Below, piece after piece: positions 17,115 to 25,841 of a stretch of DNA of 64,000 nt (position 1 is the first letter of the stretch; each line of letters starts with the position of its first letter). Both the position numbers and the translations under genes were made by a program. Source of the DNA: Alkaliphilus sp. NP8 (lineage in GTDB: Bacteria; Bacillota; Clostridia; Peptostreptococcales; Natronincolaceae); NCBI GenBank assembly GCA_015978205.1, contig JADWMM010000027.1, positions 62,001-126,000 on the forward strand. The letters run 5' to 3'. The notes beneath the pieces are model-generated. The model was given only the letters and a program-made list of their open reading frames with translations, ran no database searches and was not told the origin of the DNA.

Positions 17115-17822
17115 ATGAAAAAACGCACAATATTGCGCGTGAAATGGAGTGCATTAAAAAGAACAAAAGCTTTTTATTTTTTAATCATTTTTAACTATTT
17201 TTTGTTAGCGATGGTTGATACAAAGTCGTTCGTTTTGCTGACAGGCGTTGAAAATTATATATTTAGATATGTTTTTCAACAACTCTGGATAGTTATGACC
17301 AGCGCATTATTCGTCCAAATAGTTTTTAATGAAAAAACGATTGACAGTATAAAAAACTACATGATTATCTATGTGAAAGATATTAAAAGGGAAGTATATG
17401 GATCGGCATTGCTCTGTATAATAGTAAATATTGTTGCTTTGCTTATTGGACATATCATATTACTGATTATTAATTATATCTACTATGGCAAAGTGTTATT
17501 GACTCTTTCAATAGTAAACTTCATTATTGTTTCTTTACAGATTATTGTTAGTGTATTATTTGTGATGAGTTTGCGGATGTACTTTAAAAAGAATCTACTT
17601 GTTTTTGGCTTATTCTATTTAACAATCATGGCTATGATAACGATTAATAACGTTTTTATTACCATGCCACTGACCATAAGGATACTTGGCATTGGTGGAG
17701 AAGGATACTATATTACTTATGGATGGCAACTATGGACTGGAAGAATTATTCTATTTGCAATCATTTATATTGCATTTAAACTGTCTATAAATAAATTGAA
17801 TAAGGAATTGAAAAATGTTTGA
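17115..17822 (+). CDS. Second membrane protein of the ABC/protease module
   Basis: 235 residues, about six hydrophobic helices with a basic N-terminus (MKKRTILRVKWSALKRTK), the form of an ABC-2-like permease. AAAGGGGG site 7 bases before ATG. It ends inside the protease gene (8-bp overlap). It likely forms the membrane channel together with the 476-residue protein. No family recognised. Confidence 0.7.
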   Translation: MKKRTILRVKWSALKRTKAFYFLIIFNYFLLAMVDTKSFVLLTGVENYIFRYVFQQLWIVMTSALFVQIVFNEKTIDSIKNYMIIYVKDIKREVYGSALLCIIVNIVALLIGHIILLIINYIYYGKVLLTLSIVNFIIVSLQIIVSVLFVMSLRMYFKKNLLVFGLFYLTIMAMITINNVFITMPLTIRILGIGGEGYYITYGWQLWTGRIILFAIIYIAFKLSINKLNKELKNV

Positions 17823-19095
17823 GTTAGATATCAATATTGACAATCTATACAAAGGTATAATTAATAATAAAAAAACTACTATCATGTTTCGTTTCATTCC
17901 TCCATGTTCCGGTAGTTATGAAGTTATATGTAATGCTAATGGTTTGTTGTGCGGTGCAATATATGATAAAAATCAAACTAACTATGTAAGTGGTGCTTAT
18001 ACTAAAAATAAGTCTGTTGTTAGGTTAGCTTCTACTTTGTTGAAAGGGCAACTATATTATGTGAAGTTATATACATCACAACATTGTAGAGTCAATATAA
18101 AATATACTTTGCATATTCGTCATATACCAACACCAAAGATATCTCATTTTAAATATCAATGGGGTATGTTAAATAGAAAAAGTGGGCTTGATATTAATAT
18201 ATTGCCAGTTTGGAAGTATATATATAATTCAACCATTCATGTCGGTGTAGCTGATACAGGAGTCAACTATAACCATATCAATTTACAGAAGAATATTAAT
18301 AAAAAGTTGAGTTATAATTTTGTTCACGAAGATCAAGATATTTATCCTGAAAGTGAAAGTGAAAATGAATATGCAGCACGTAACGGACATGGTACATATG
18401 TTGCAGGCATTATATCAGGCTACTCAAAAGATGATATAGGTATTTTAGGGGTTGTGAATACACCTAATACGATAGCTTTAAAGGTGTTGGGAAATAAGAA
18501 AAAGAACTGTACAGTGATTAATAAGACAAGCGACGCATTTGTATTAGCTATAGAATATGCTATTAAAAATAATATTAAGATCATTAATTGTAGTTTTAGT
18601 GGAAGAGAATTTTCTGAAAAAGAAAAAGGGGCTATTGAAAGTGCAAAAAATATACTATTTGTTATGGCAGCAGGAAATAAAGGGGTTGATATAAGCAAGG
18701 AACCTTATTATCCTGCTTGCTATAATGCTCAAAACAGTATCGTTGTTGCTGCAACAGATCAATATGGTCGATTATATGAGAAGTCTAATTACGGTGCATT
18801 CGTAGATATTGGTGCACCTGGTGAAGATATTGCCAGTATATATATGGAGGATCAATATATAAAAAGTCAAGGAACTTCCGCAGCAGCTCCTTTCGTATCG
18901 GGTATATGTGCACTTGTACTTGAGAAAAATCCGAAATTACTACCATATGAAGTAAAACAGATAGTAACGCATCCAGATAATGTAACTCAAATAAATGGAC
19001 TTAAAGGAAAGGTAAAATGTTCAGGAATCATAAACGCATATAAATCTATTATCACAGATGCCACAGGACTAATTGGAGTATCTCCAACTTTTTAA
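17815..19095 (+). CDS. Subtilisin-like (S8) serine protease without signal peptide
   Basis: 426 residues. The first 105 form a beta-rich domain (FRFIPPCSGSYEV) similar in outline to pre-peptidase PPC domains. The S8 domain follows with a full catalytic set: D147 in VADTG, H192 in NGHGTYVAG, oxyanion N288 in AAGNKG, S355 in GTSAAAPF. There is no signal peptide or membrane anchor, so the enzyme should act in the cytosol unless exported by an unusual route. Translationally coupled to the second permease gene. Intracellular S8 enzymes beside ABC genes often mature a peptide before export; no precursor gene was found beside it. Confidence 0.88.
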   Translation: MFELDINIDNLYKGIINNKKTTIMFRFIPPCSGSYEVICNANGLLCGAIYDKNQTNYVSGAYTKNKSVVRLASTLLKGQLYYVKLYTSQHCRVNIKYTLHIRHIPTPKISHFKYQWGMLNRKSGLDINILPVWKYIYNSTIHVGVADTGVNYNHINLQKNINKKLSYNFVHEDQDIYPESESENEYAARNGHGTYVAGIISGYSKDDIGILGVVNTPNTIALKVLGNKKKNCTVINKTSDAFVLAIEYAIKNNIKIINCSFSGREFSEKEKGAIESAKNILFVMAAGNKGVDISKEPYYPACYNAQNSIVVAATDQYGRLYEKSNYGAFVDIGAPGEDIASIYMEDQYIKSQGTSAAAPFVSGICALVLEKNPKLLPYEVKQIVTHPDNVTQINGLKGKVKCSGIINAYKSIITDATGLIGVSPTF

Positions 19096-19270
19096 CATTA
19101 CCATACGCTAAGACATGTTTGAAAGTTGTTTTATAAAATTTACTACTCGGTATATCGCCAACATATCTTACTTATCTTAATATAAAATGCTAATATATAA
19201 GGACAGTTAATATATACAAAATAAAAAAGCTATTTAATTATATGTCTGAAAGCTTAATTAAAAAAAGGAA

Positions 19271-19861
19271 AAAACAGTCGCTGTTAGTTTAATGTTAACA
19301 TCTATATTTGTATTCGTAAGTTGTAGTAATCAAGCACTAGAAAGTGTAAATGGAGCTGCAAGTGGAGAAATACCTACTATTGGTATGACTACTGATGCAA
19401 ATGAAGAAAACAAATTAAATAAAAAAGATACACTTAAAGAAGAGTCTCTAGATAATGATTCATTTGAAGGATATAGAATTATTGAAGCTGATGGCAAAGA
19501 TCAATCAGGGCATAAAGAGTCTAACGTTATAGTAGATATTGACTTTATAGTAGATATCTACTTTGGTGATAAAGCATATTATGCTTATAAAAATGATTAT
19601 GGACAATTAGTTAAGGTAACTGCTAAGGAAATTATATTACAAGAATAAGTATGGTAATTAGGCCTATATGGAAAAAGTAATTACAACTATACATATATGA
19701 ATAAAGGAAATACTGTAACTGATAAGTTTGATAATGTTAATCCAGATGAAGTAAATGCAAAATTAGAAATAAATAAACTTGCTGAAAAACAAACAGTTTT
19801 AGAAAATAAAGATATAGTGATTACTGAATTAGATAAAAAAGATGAAGATATTGTAATTTAA
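19271..19861 (+). pseudogene. Remnant of a secreted nuclease-type lipoprotein
   Basis: A lipoprotein signal (KTVAVSLMLTSIFVFVSCSN) lacks a usable start: the frame opens after a stop with no ATG at the expected place, and the track's ATG 19292 would cut the signal in half and has no ribosome site. The following YYAYKNDYGQLVKVTAKEI resembles the linker before the DNA/RNA non-specific endonuclease domain in clostridial proteins. That domain is absent. After a stop at 19648 a second frame (19697-19861, MNKGNTVTDKFDNVNPDEVN) looks like the tail of the same family. So the start and the catalytic middle are lost. Family assignment is from memory. Confidence 0.6.
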
Positions 19862-19982
19862 AATGCAATTAATTGTGAACACAAATAGGCAATGGGAAAA
19901 ACAATTTAATATTGTTATTCCCAGATCCAAGGATAGCCAGAGGAGTCGGTACTATACATAAAAGGAAATTAATATCTTTTCT

Positions 19983-20349
19983 AAGATTAAAAAGCTGCGA
20001 CATGAAAATGTAGGTATTCATCACATAAAAAGATATCTAAATAGGGATATTGAGGCTTTAGAATAAATCGAAAAGGCCCTACAAGTAACTCCAATTTTGA
20101 AGTGTCAGCTGAGGATTTTCGAGACATGATTGCAAATGTTATTGCTGAACGGGAAAAAAATTAAAACGAGAATTTAGAAATTAATTAAGATAAGAATTAG
20201 AAAATCATGAATGCAGGATTACAGATAAAGTATTTGAAAAATAATTGGAACAGATTCAGATAGAAAATAGTAAACTGATGAACTATATAGCTACTACTAG
20301 AGAAGAAGATAAAAATAAAGGATTTTTTAATAGGTTATTTAAAAAATAG
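19983..20349 (+). pseudogene. DUF3967/MerR-like (RacA-type) regulator with multiple stops
   Basis: Readable but broken coding sequence: GIHHIKRYLNRDIEALE-stop, a frameshift, then NFEVSAEDFRDMIANVIAE, three or four more in-frame stops, and an ending NKGFFNRLFKK-stop. The acidic coiled-coil and the FFxRLF(K) tail match DUF3967 proteins, which carry an N-terminal MerR-like helix-turn-helix and occur on plasmids and prophages. No helix-turn-helix part remains. The flanks 19862-19982 and 20350-20579 hold no gene. Confidence 0.75.
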
Positions 20350-20579
20350 TAAAGACAAACTTATTAAACTGTTAAGCTAAATAATATTATCAGAATTAAT
20401 ACTTTTACCTTAAGATGAAACACATTAAATTTATAACTGTAAGTTACGGTTCCTTTATTAAGAGTGGGCATTATAATATAGCTATATTTCAAGTAATATA
20501 TTACGAGGAAGAAAGAATCAGAAAATAAACACAAAAACTGATTAAATGATACCTAATTTAAACAGGAGTGATAATTTTT

Positions 20580-20984
20580 ATGAAGAAAGTTTATCATGTC
20601 ATATTCTACACTATAGGGTTATTATTTTTAATTAGTACAATTGGTCATCGAATGTTAATAACATCGGATATCCCACCAGTATATACAGTTGGAGATTTAT
20701 ATACTAACTACATTTTAAATTTTATTACATTTGTAACTTGGTTAATAATATTTAAAACATCAAACAATGAGTATTTATTCAAATTGTTAGCTAAATTAAC
20801 TCCAATTCTATTCACTCTATTTAGTGCTATAATGTCTGTTGTATACGGTAAAACTACTTATATATATTATAATAATTCATTATTTTTATTAGACATAGCT
20901 TTGTTAATTATGCTTTTAACTAATATCTGCTATGCATTTTATAAGTTTATATGTGATGCCAAATCGAATATTTCATACAAATAA
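20580..20984 (+). CDS. Four-helix membrane protein, unrecognised
   Basis: 134 residues, four hydrophobic helices, basic tail. The track's GTG 20568 overlaps the AGGAG site; ATG 20580 (MKKVYHVIFYTIG) is the right start. Its 3' end and terminator are partly duplicated at 12637-12754, so a paralogue once stood there. No domain recognised; its size and the following similar gene recall immunity-type or DUF-type small membrane proteins. Confidence 0.6.
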   Translation: MKKVYHVIFYTIGLLFLISTIGHRMLITSDIPPVYTVGDLYTNYILNFITFVTWLIIFKTSNNEYLFKLLAKLTPILFTLFSAIMSVVYGKTTYIYYNNSLFLLDIALLIMLLTNICYAFYKFICDAKSNISYK

Positions 20985-20985
20985 G

Positions 20986-21037
20986 CTTAACAAAAACTTA
21001 TCAGGTCAAAATAAGACTTGATAAGTTTTTTGTTAAG
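20986..21037 (+). terminator. Long hairpin terminator
   Basis: About 22 bp of nearly perfect stem (CTTAACAAAAACTTATCAGGTC against its complement) with a 7-nt loop, ending in a T6 tract within the stem. The duplicated copy at 12.7 kb has lost exactly this hairpin. Confidence 0.85.
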
Positions 21038-21112
21038 TCATATTGAAATTATATTCTCCGTAAATGTGCCCCAAAGACAATAGAAATATATTCTATAAAG
21101 GAGCGATTAATT

Positions 21113-21547
21113 TTGAAGATAAATAGATTTATTCTCTTGGGTATAGGAGCAATTTTATCAATATTGTGTTCGTACAGCTTCTTAAATCAAATATATTATA
21201 TTCCTGAGAGTGAAGTATCAAGAAGCTTTGGACTTTTACTAGCACCAATTCTAATAGGATTTATTAATTTATTAATCCATATAATTATATTTATTTATTG
21301 TTTTTTTAGAAAAAAAGAAATTAATATACAAGAGTTGTTCTTGAAAAAAGAAGATCATATATCGTTAAATATTGTTAGAATTCTAGGATATTCTTTTATA
21401 GTTTATTTAATAAAAGATTATATGGCAAATTACTCAATATTTTATATTTGGGAATTTATATTTTATGGATCTACAATAATTTTAGCATGTGTTTATATAA
21501 TATGGTTCTCTAGTTTTTATAATTCAAGAATATATAGGAAGAAGTAA
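21113..21547 (+). CDS. Four-helix membrane protein, unrecognised
   Basis: 144 residues, TTG start 9 bases after AAAGGAG. Four hydrophobic helices with a charged cytoplasmic loop (FRKKEINIQELFLKKEDH) between helices 2 and 3. It follows a similar-sized four-helix protein gene, and the pair is separated by a terminator. No conserved domain recognised. Confidence 0.6.
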   Translation: MKINRFILLGIGAILSILCSYSFLNQIYYIPESEVSRSFGLLLAPILIGFINLLIHIIIFIYCFFRKKEINIQELFLKKEDHISLNIVRILGYSFIVYLIKDYMANYSIFYIWEFIFYGSTIILACVYIIWFSSFYNSRIYRKK

Positions 21548-21589
21548 CGACTAGTGAATACATAGCTATATTTATATTTACATTTATAG

Positions 21590-21660
21590 TCTCATATTAT
21601 ATATTTATAACATAAGAAGATGTATACAATGTATATGAATAACGAATTAGGTTATTCATA
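21590..21660 (+). pseudogene. Relic of a DUF3796 gene start
   Basis: TATATATTTATAACATAA, then ATACAATGTAT and GAATAACGAATTAGGTTATT match the promoter and first codons of the intact DUF3796 gene at 7780-7880, with an internal deletion. The frame runs into a stop after a few codons. It marks the second member of a duplicated module. Confidence 0.8.
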
Positions 21661-21743
21661 TATTTGAACTTATTGATGAGTGCTTTACTAATAATATTAT
21701 ATATTAAAGTAAATACTTAGATAAATAGGGAAAGGAGACTACT

Positions 21744-22658
21744 ATGAAACTAGAAGTAAAAAATTTATATAAAAGTTTTTCAAATACTGAAGTATTACAT
21801 GGTGTGTCATTTTCAGTTTGTAGTGGCAAGGCATTAGGACTTTTAGGTAGAAATGGTGCTGGAAAAACTACAACTATAAGAATCATTATGAACTTATTTG
21901 AAGCAAATAAAGGAGAAGTTCTTTTAGATGGAAGAAAGTTTGTACTTAAAAATCATAGTATAAGTTATCTACCAGAGGAAAGAGGATTATATCCTAAGAA
22001 AAAAGTATTAGAGCAGTTAATTTATTTAGGCCAGCTTAGAGGGTTAAGTAGTAAAACTAGTAAGCAGAATGCATTACATTGGTTAAATAGGTTAGGAGTA
22101 GATGAGTATAAAGATAAAAAATTAGAAACTTTATCTAAAGGGAATCAACAAAAGGTTCAGTTAGCACAAACATTTTTAACTAATCCAGATATAGTTATAT
22201 TAGATGAACCTTTCAGTGGACTAGACCCAGTGAATTCACAAATTCTAAAAGATATAATTAGCGAATTAATTGCTGAAAATAAATTGCTTATATTTTCAAG
22301 TCATCAGATGGGTTATGTAGAAGAATTTTGTGAAGAAATTGCTATAATAAACAAAGGTAATATAGTTTTAACGGGAAATTTAAAGAAAATACAAAAAGAA
22401 TACGGTATGAATCGATTAACAATAAGCTCATCAAACAAATCTTTAGAAGAGTTAAAGGTAATAATTCAAAATGAAATAAACAACATAGCAAGAGTAGTTG
22501 AAAAGAAAAAAGAGTATTTAATAATAGAACTTATAAAAGATAGTTCAAAAAAAGATTTTTTAAAGGCGGTTATGGATATAGATATAGACATAGACCAATT
22601 TTCAACTTATAAGCCTAGTTTGGAAGATATATTTGTTGAAAAGGTAGGTGAAAATTAA
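21744..22658 (+). CDS. ABC exporter ATPase, NatA/YhaQ-like
   Basis: 304 residues. Walker A GRNGAGKTT, signature LSKGNQQKVQLAQTF, Walker B IVILDEPFSGLDP, switch SSHQM and a C-terminal DUF4162-type tail (about 225-304). The LSKGNQQ signature variant and the length (YhaQ about 298, NatA about 246) point to the YhaQ/NatA branch of ABC-2 exporters. AAAGGAG before ATG 21744; stop and start of the permease gene overlap (TAATG). Confidence 0.92.
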   Translation: MKLEVKNLYKSFSNTEVLHGVSFSVCSGKALGLLGRNGAGKTTTIRIIMNLFEANKGEVLLDGRKFVLKNHSISYLPEERGLYPKKKVLEQLIYLGQLRGLSSKTSKQNALHWLNRLGVDEYKDKKLETLSKGNQQKVQLAQTFLTNPDIVILDEPFSGLDPVNSQILKDIISELIAENKLLIFSSHQMGYVEEFCEEIAIINKGNIVLTGNLKKIQKEYGMNRLTISSSNKSLEELKVIIQNEINNIARVVEKKKEYLIIELIKDSSKKDFLKAVMDIDIDIDQFSTYKPSLEDIFVEKVGEN

Positions 22659-23899
22659 TGAAGGACTTATTTACTGTATTTAAGTTTGAATTTATAGGTT
22701 TGTTAAAAAAGAAAGCTTTTATAGTTTCTACAATATTAATATGTTTTGCTCTAGTAGTTGGAATGTTTATACCTACAATTAGAGATACATTCTTTAGTTC
22801 TTCTGCTGAGGATGATATTGTTATAGATGAAAGCTTTGAAGGTAGTGATAAAACTTATGGCTATATAGATATGAATAATAATATAGCTAATATAGAGGAT
22901 CTTAAACAAAACTTTGTAATAGGTGAATTAGAAGAAGTAAGTAGTGTAGATGAACTTGAAGAAAAAGTAAATTCAGAAGAATTTGAAGCTGGATATATCA
23001 TTCTTGAGCCTACAAAATATAATTATATAGTAAAGAATAATGAAATGTTAGATTCTAGTAATGTTGTTTTTGAAGATGCTTTAACAAAGGCTTATCAAAT
23101 ACAAGGGTTTGGAGAAATAGGAATAGATCATACTGAAGTAGAAGATTTAATTAATCCTAATATAGAATCAGAAACTAAAGTGTTAGGTAAAGATAGTGTA
23201 AATAATTATTTATACACATATATTCTAGTATTTGGTCTTTATTTTATGATTATATTTTATGGTCAACTTACAGCAACATCAGTAGCTAGTGAAAAAAGCA
23301 ATAGAACAATGGAAGTTCTAATTACCAGCACTAAAAGTAGAAATTTAATATTTGGTAAGGTTTTAGGGGGAGCTTTAGCAGGAATCATACAATTTGGACT
23401 TATTATACTAGTTGGTAAGATAAGTTATGATATAAATGCTACAGCTTGGAACAATAATCTTGATTTTATATTCGATATACCATCAGAAGTATTACTTAGC
23501 TTTTCGGCTTTTGGAATACTCGGATATCTTTTCTATTTATTTATATATGGAGCATTAGGAGCCTTAGTATCTAAGACAGAAGATGTAAGTGCAAGTGCAA
23601 CGCCAATAACCCTATTATTTATAGGAGTGTTCTTTATTTCAATTATGGGAATGCAAAATACAGAATCAATTTTATTGGAAGTGGCTTCGTTTGTACCTGT
23701 AAGCTCTTTTATGGCAATGTTTGTAAGAATATCAATGGGAAGTGTTTCAAACTTAGAAGTTATTATATCCTTAGCAATATTATTATTCTCAACAGTTCTA
23801 ATAGGATATGTAGGAGCTATGATATACAGAATGGGCACATTAATGTATGGGAATCCTATTAAATTTAAAGATGCTATTAAGCTCTTAAGAAATAAATAG
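22658..23899 (+). CDS. ABC-2 permease, NatB/YhaP-like
   Basis: 413 residues: first helix at about 20-40, a large extracytoplasmic domain (about 41-180), then five to six helices. The cytoplasmic loop SVASEKSNRTMEVLITS is the hallmark of the ABC-2 permease family containing NatB and YhaP. With the ATPase gene it forms a two-gene exporter; homologues have been linked to Na+ extrusion or to export of unidentified compounds. Substrate not deducible. Followed by a strong terminator. Confidence 0.9.
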   Translation: MKDLFTVFKFEFIGLLKKKAFIVSTILICFALVVGMFIPTIRDTFFSSSAEDDIVIDESFEGSDKTYGYIDMNNNIANIEDLKQNFVIGELEEVSSVDELEEKVNSEEFEAGYIILEPTKYNYIVKNNEMLDSSNVVFEDALTKAYQIQGFGEIGIDHTEVEDLINPNIESETKVLGKDSVNNYLYTYILVFGLYFMIIFYGQLTATSVASEKSNRTMEVLITSTKSRNLIFGKVLGGALAGIIQFGLIILVGKISYDINATAWNNNLDFIFDIPSEVLLSFSAFGILGYLFYLFIYGALGALVSKTEDVSASATPITLLFIGVFFISIMGMQNTESILLEVASFVPVSSFMAMFVRISMGSVSNLEVIISLAILLFSTVLIGYVGAMIYRMGTLMYGNPIKFKDAIKLLRNK

Positions 23900-23902
23900 T
23901 AT

Positions 23903-23945
23903 AAAAAAATCGGTTAATGTAGTTTTTTCTTTAATCGATTTTTTT
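23903..23945. terminator. Rho-independent terminator
   Basis: 15-bp stem AAAAAAATCGGTTAA / TTAATCGATTTTTTT with one G-T pair and a 13-nt loop, flanked by A7 and T7, so it may act in both directions. Confidence 0.9.
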
Positions 23946-24101
23946 ATTTATTAATATATTAAACATCAATTTTCAATAAAACAGACTATAAAAATATTTC
24001 TATGGCTGATTTAGAATTAAAGTTCTAAAAAACAGAGAAAGTTATGATAAAATAAAAGAATTAGTATAAATAACGTTAAAACAAAAAGGTGGTGAAAAAT
24101 T

Positions 24102-25841
24102 ATGTTTAAAAAATTTTGGTGGTTTATTTCGTATTACAAAAATAAATATATATTAGCGGTTCTTTTTTTACTTTTAAGCGATTTAGTCGGATTAATACCA
24201 CCGTACATAACAGGTGTATTAACTGATTTAATATTTGAAGGGACCATCGGGTTAAAGTCATTCTTAAATATTTTAGTTATAACTCTACTTGTTATAGGAA
24301 TAAAGTATTTATTAGCTATGGGATGGAGCTATTTTACATTTAGAGCAGCAAATGAGATAGATTATAAAACTAGGGATAATCTTATGACAAAATTTTTAAA
24401 GCAATCTCTAAAGTTTTTTGAAAAACATCCTACAGGTTCTCTTATGGGAAAATCTACAAATGATGTAGATAGTATTAGTAATTTAGCTGGAATGGGTACG
24501 CTTAGTTTGTTTGACTCTACCGTATTTCCTATATTTATAATTATAATGATGGCCATTGTAGTAGATGTTAAATTGACTTTGGCTGCCATAATGCCTCTTC
24601 CAATTCTAGCATACTTAAGTATACTGATTGGAAATAAAATATATGCAAGATGGGGTATGGTACAAAGAGCATTTGATAAACTGAATACAAATGTTTTGGA
24701 AGATGTAGAAGGTATAAGAATTATTCGAGTTTTTAACCTTCAAAAGTCTAGATACAATAAATTTGAACAGAAAGGAAAAGACTTGTATCAAAGAAATATG
24801 GATGTAGTAAAATACCAGGCTCTTTTGAATCCTGTTCAAAGGATTATACCTGCGTTTACATTTATTATAGCTATAGGTTATGGTTCAGTTTTAATCTCTA
24901 GAGGAGAAATTTCCATAGGTCAATTGGTTTCATTTACCTATTACTTAAACATGCTAGTATGGCCAATGTATGCATTTGGAAACTTTATAAACCTAAAGCA
25001 ACAAGGGAATTCCTCAATGGATAGAGTTGAAGAAGTATTAGATTACAAGGAAGATATTATTGAGAGTGATAATGCAGTAGATATAAAGACAAGCCCAAAT
25101 ATAGAGTTTAGAAATCATAGTTTTAAATACCCATCAGTAAAAGAAGATATTTTAAAAGATTTAAATATTAAAATTGAAAGTGGAAAGTCACTAGGAGTAC
25201 TTGGAAAAACAGGTTCAGGTAAATCAACTTTTTTAAAACAATTATTAAATCTATATCCTATGAGGACAAATAGTATATACCTCAATGGTTATAGTATCCA
25301 TAAATACACAATTTCAAGCATTAGAGAGATAATTGGATATGTGCCCCAAAACCATATGATATTTTCAAAAACTATTAGAGATAATATAAAACTTTCGAAA
25401 CCAGATGCTACAGATGAAGAAGTTATGGAAGCTATAAGACTTGCTGATTTCGAAAAAGACCTTAGCACATTTCCAAAAGGTTTAGATACACTTTGCGGTG
25501 AGAAAGGTGTTTCTCTTTCTGGAGGTCAAAAACAGAGAATAGGTATTGCGAGAGCTTTTTTAAAGAATCCTGATATATTGATATTGGATGACTCTATGAG
25601 TGCAGTTGATGGAAGGACAGAAAAGAATATTTTAGGTAATATAATGACAAATAGAAAAGAAAAGACAATGATTATTGCAAGTCACAGAATAAGTCAAGTT
25701 AAAGATCTTGATGAAATTATAGTTCTAGATAAGGGTGAAATTGTTGAAAGAGGAAGACACGATGAACTTCTTAAAGAAGGAAAGTGGTACTCTAAACAGT
25801 ATAAGAATCAGATAGCAAGGAGTCGATTCGATGAAGAATAA
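24102..25841 (+). CDS. Heterodimeric ABC exporter, subunit with degenerate Walker B
   Basis: 579 residues: six-helix exporter membrane domain (about 1-310) and nucleotide-binding domain with Walker A GKTGSGKST, signature SLSGGQKQRIGIARA and Walker B ILILDDSMSAVDG. The usual catalytic Glu after Walker B is Asp, as in the degenerate-site half of heterodimers such as BmrC/BmrD or TM287/288, whereas the next gene keeps DE. The genes overlap by 11 bp. Known relatives export drugs and peptides. No regulator is adjacent. Confidence 0.93.
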   Translation: MFKKFWWFISYYKNKYILAVLFLLLSDLVGLIPPYITGVLTDLIFEGTIGLKSFLNILVITLLVIGIKYLLAMGWSYFTFRAANEIDYKTRDNLMTKFLKQSLKFFEKHPTGSLMGKSTNDVDSISNLAGMGTLSLFDSTVFPIFIIIMMAIVVDVKLTLAAIMPLPILAYLSILIGNKIYARWGMVQRAFDKLNTNVLEDVEGIRIIRVFNLQKSRYNKFEQKGKDLYQRNMDVVKYQALLNPVQRIIPAFTFIIAIGYGSVLISRGEISIGQLVSFTYYLNMLVWPMYAFGNFINLKQQGNSSMDRVEEVLDYKEDIIESDNAVDIKTSPNIEFRNHSFKYPSVKEDILKDLNIKIESGKSLGVLGKTGSGKSTFLKQLLNLYPMRTNSIYLNGYSIHKYTISSIREIIGYVPQNHMIFSKTIRDNIKLSKPDATDEEVMEAIRLADFEKDLSTFPKGLDTLCGEKGVSLSGGQKQRIGIARAFLKNPDILILDDSMSAVDGRTEKNILGNIMTNRKEKTMIIASHRISQVKDLDEIIVLDKGEIVERGRHDELLKEGKWYSKQYKNQIARSRFDEE

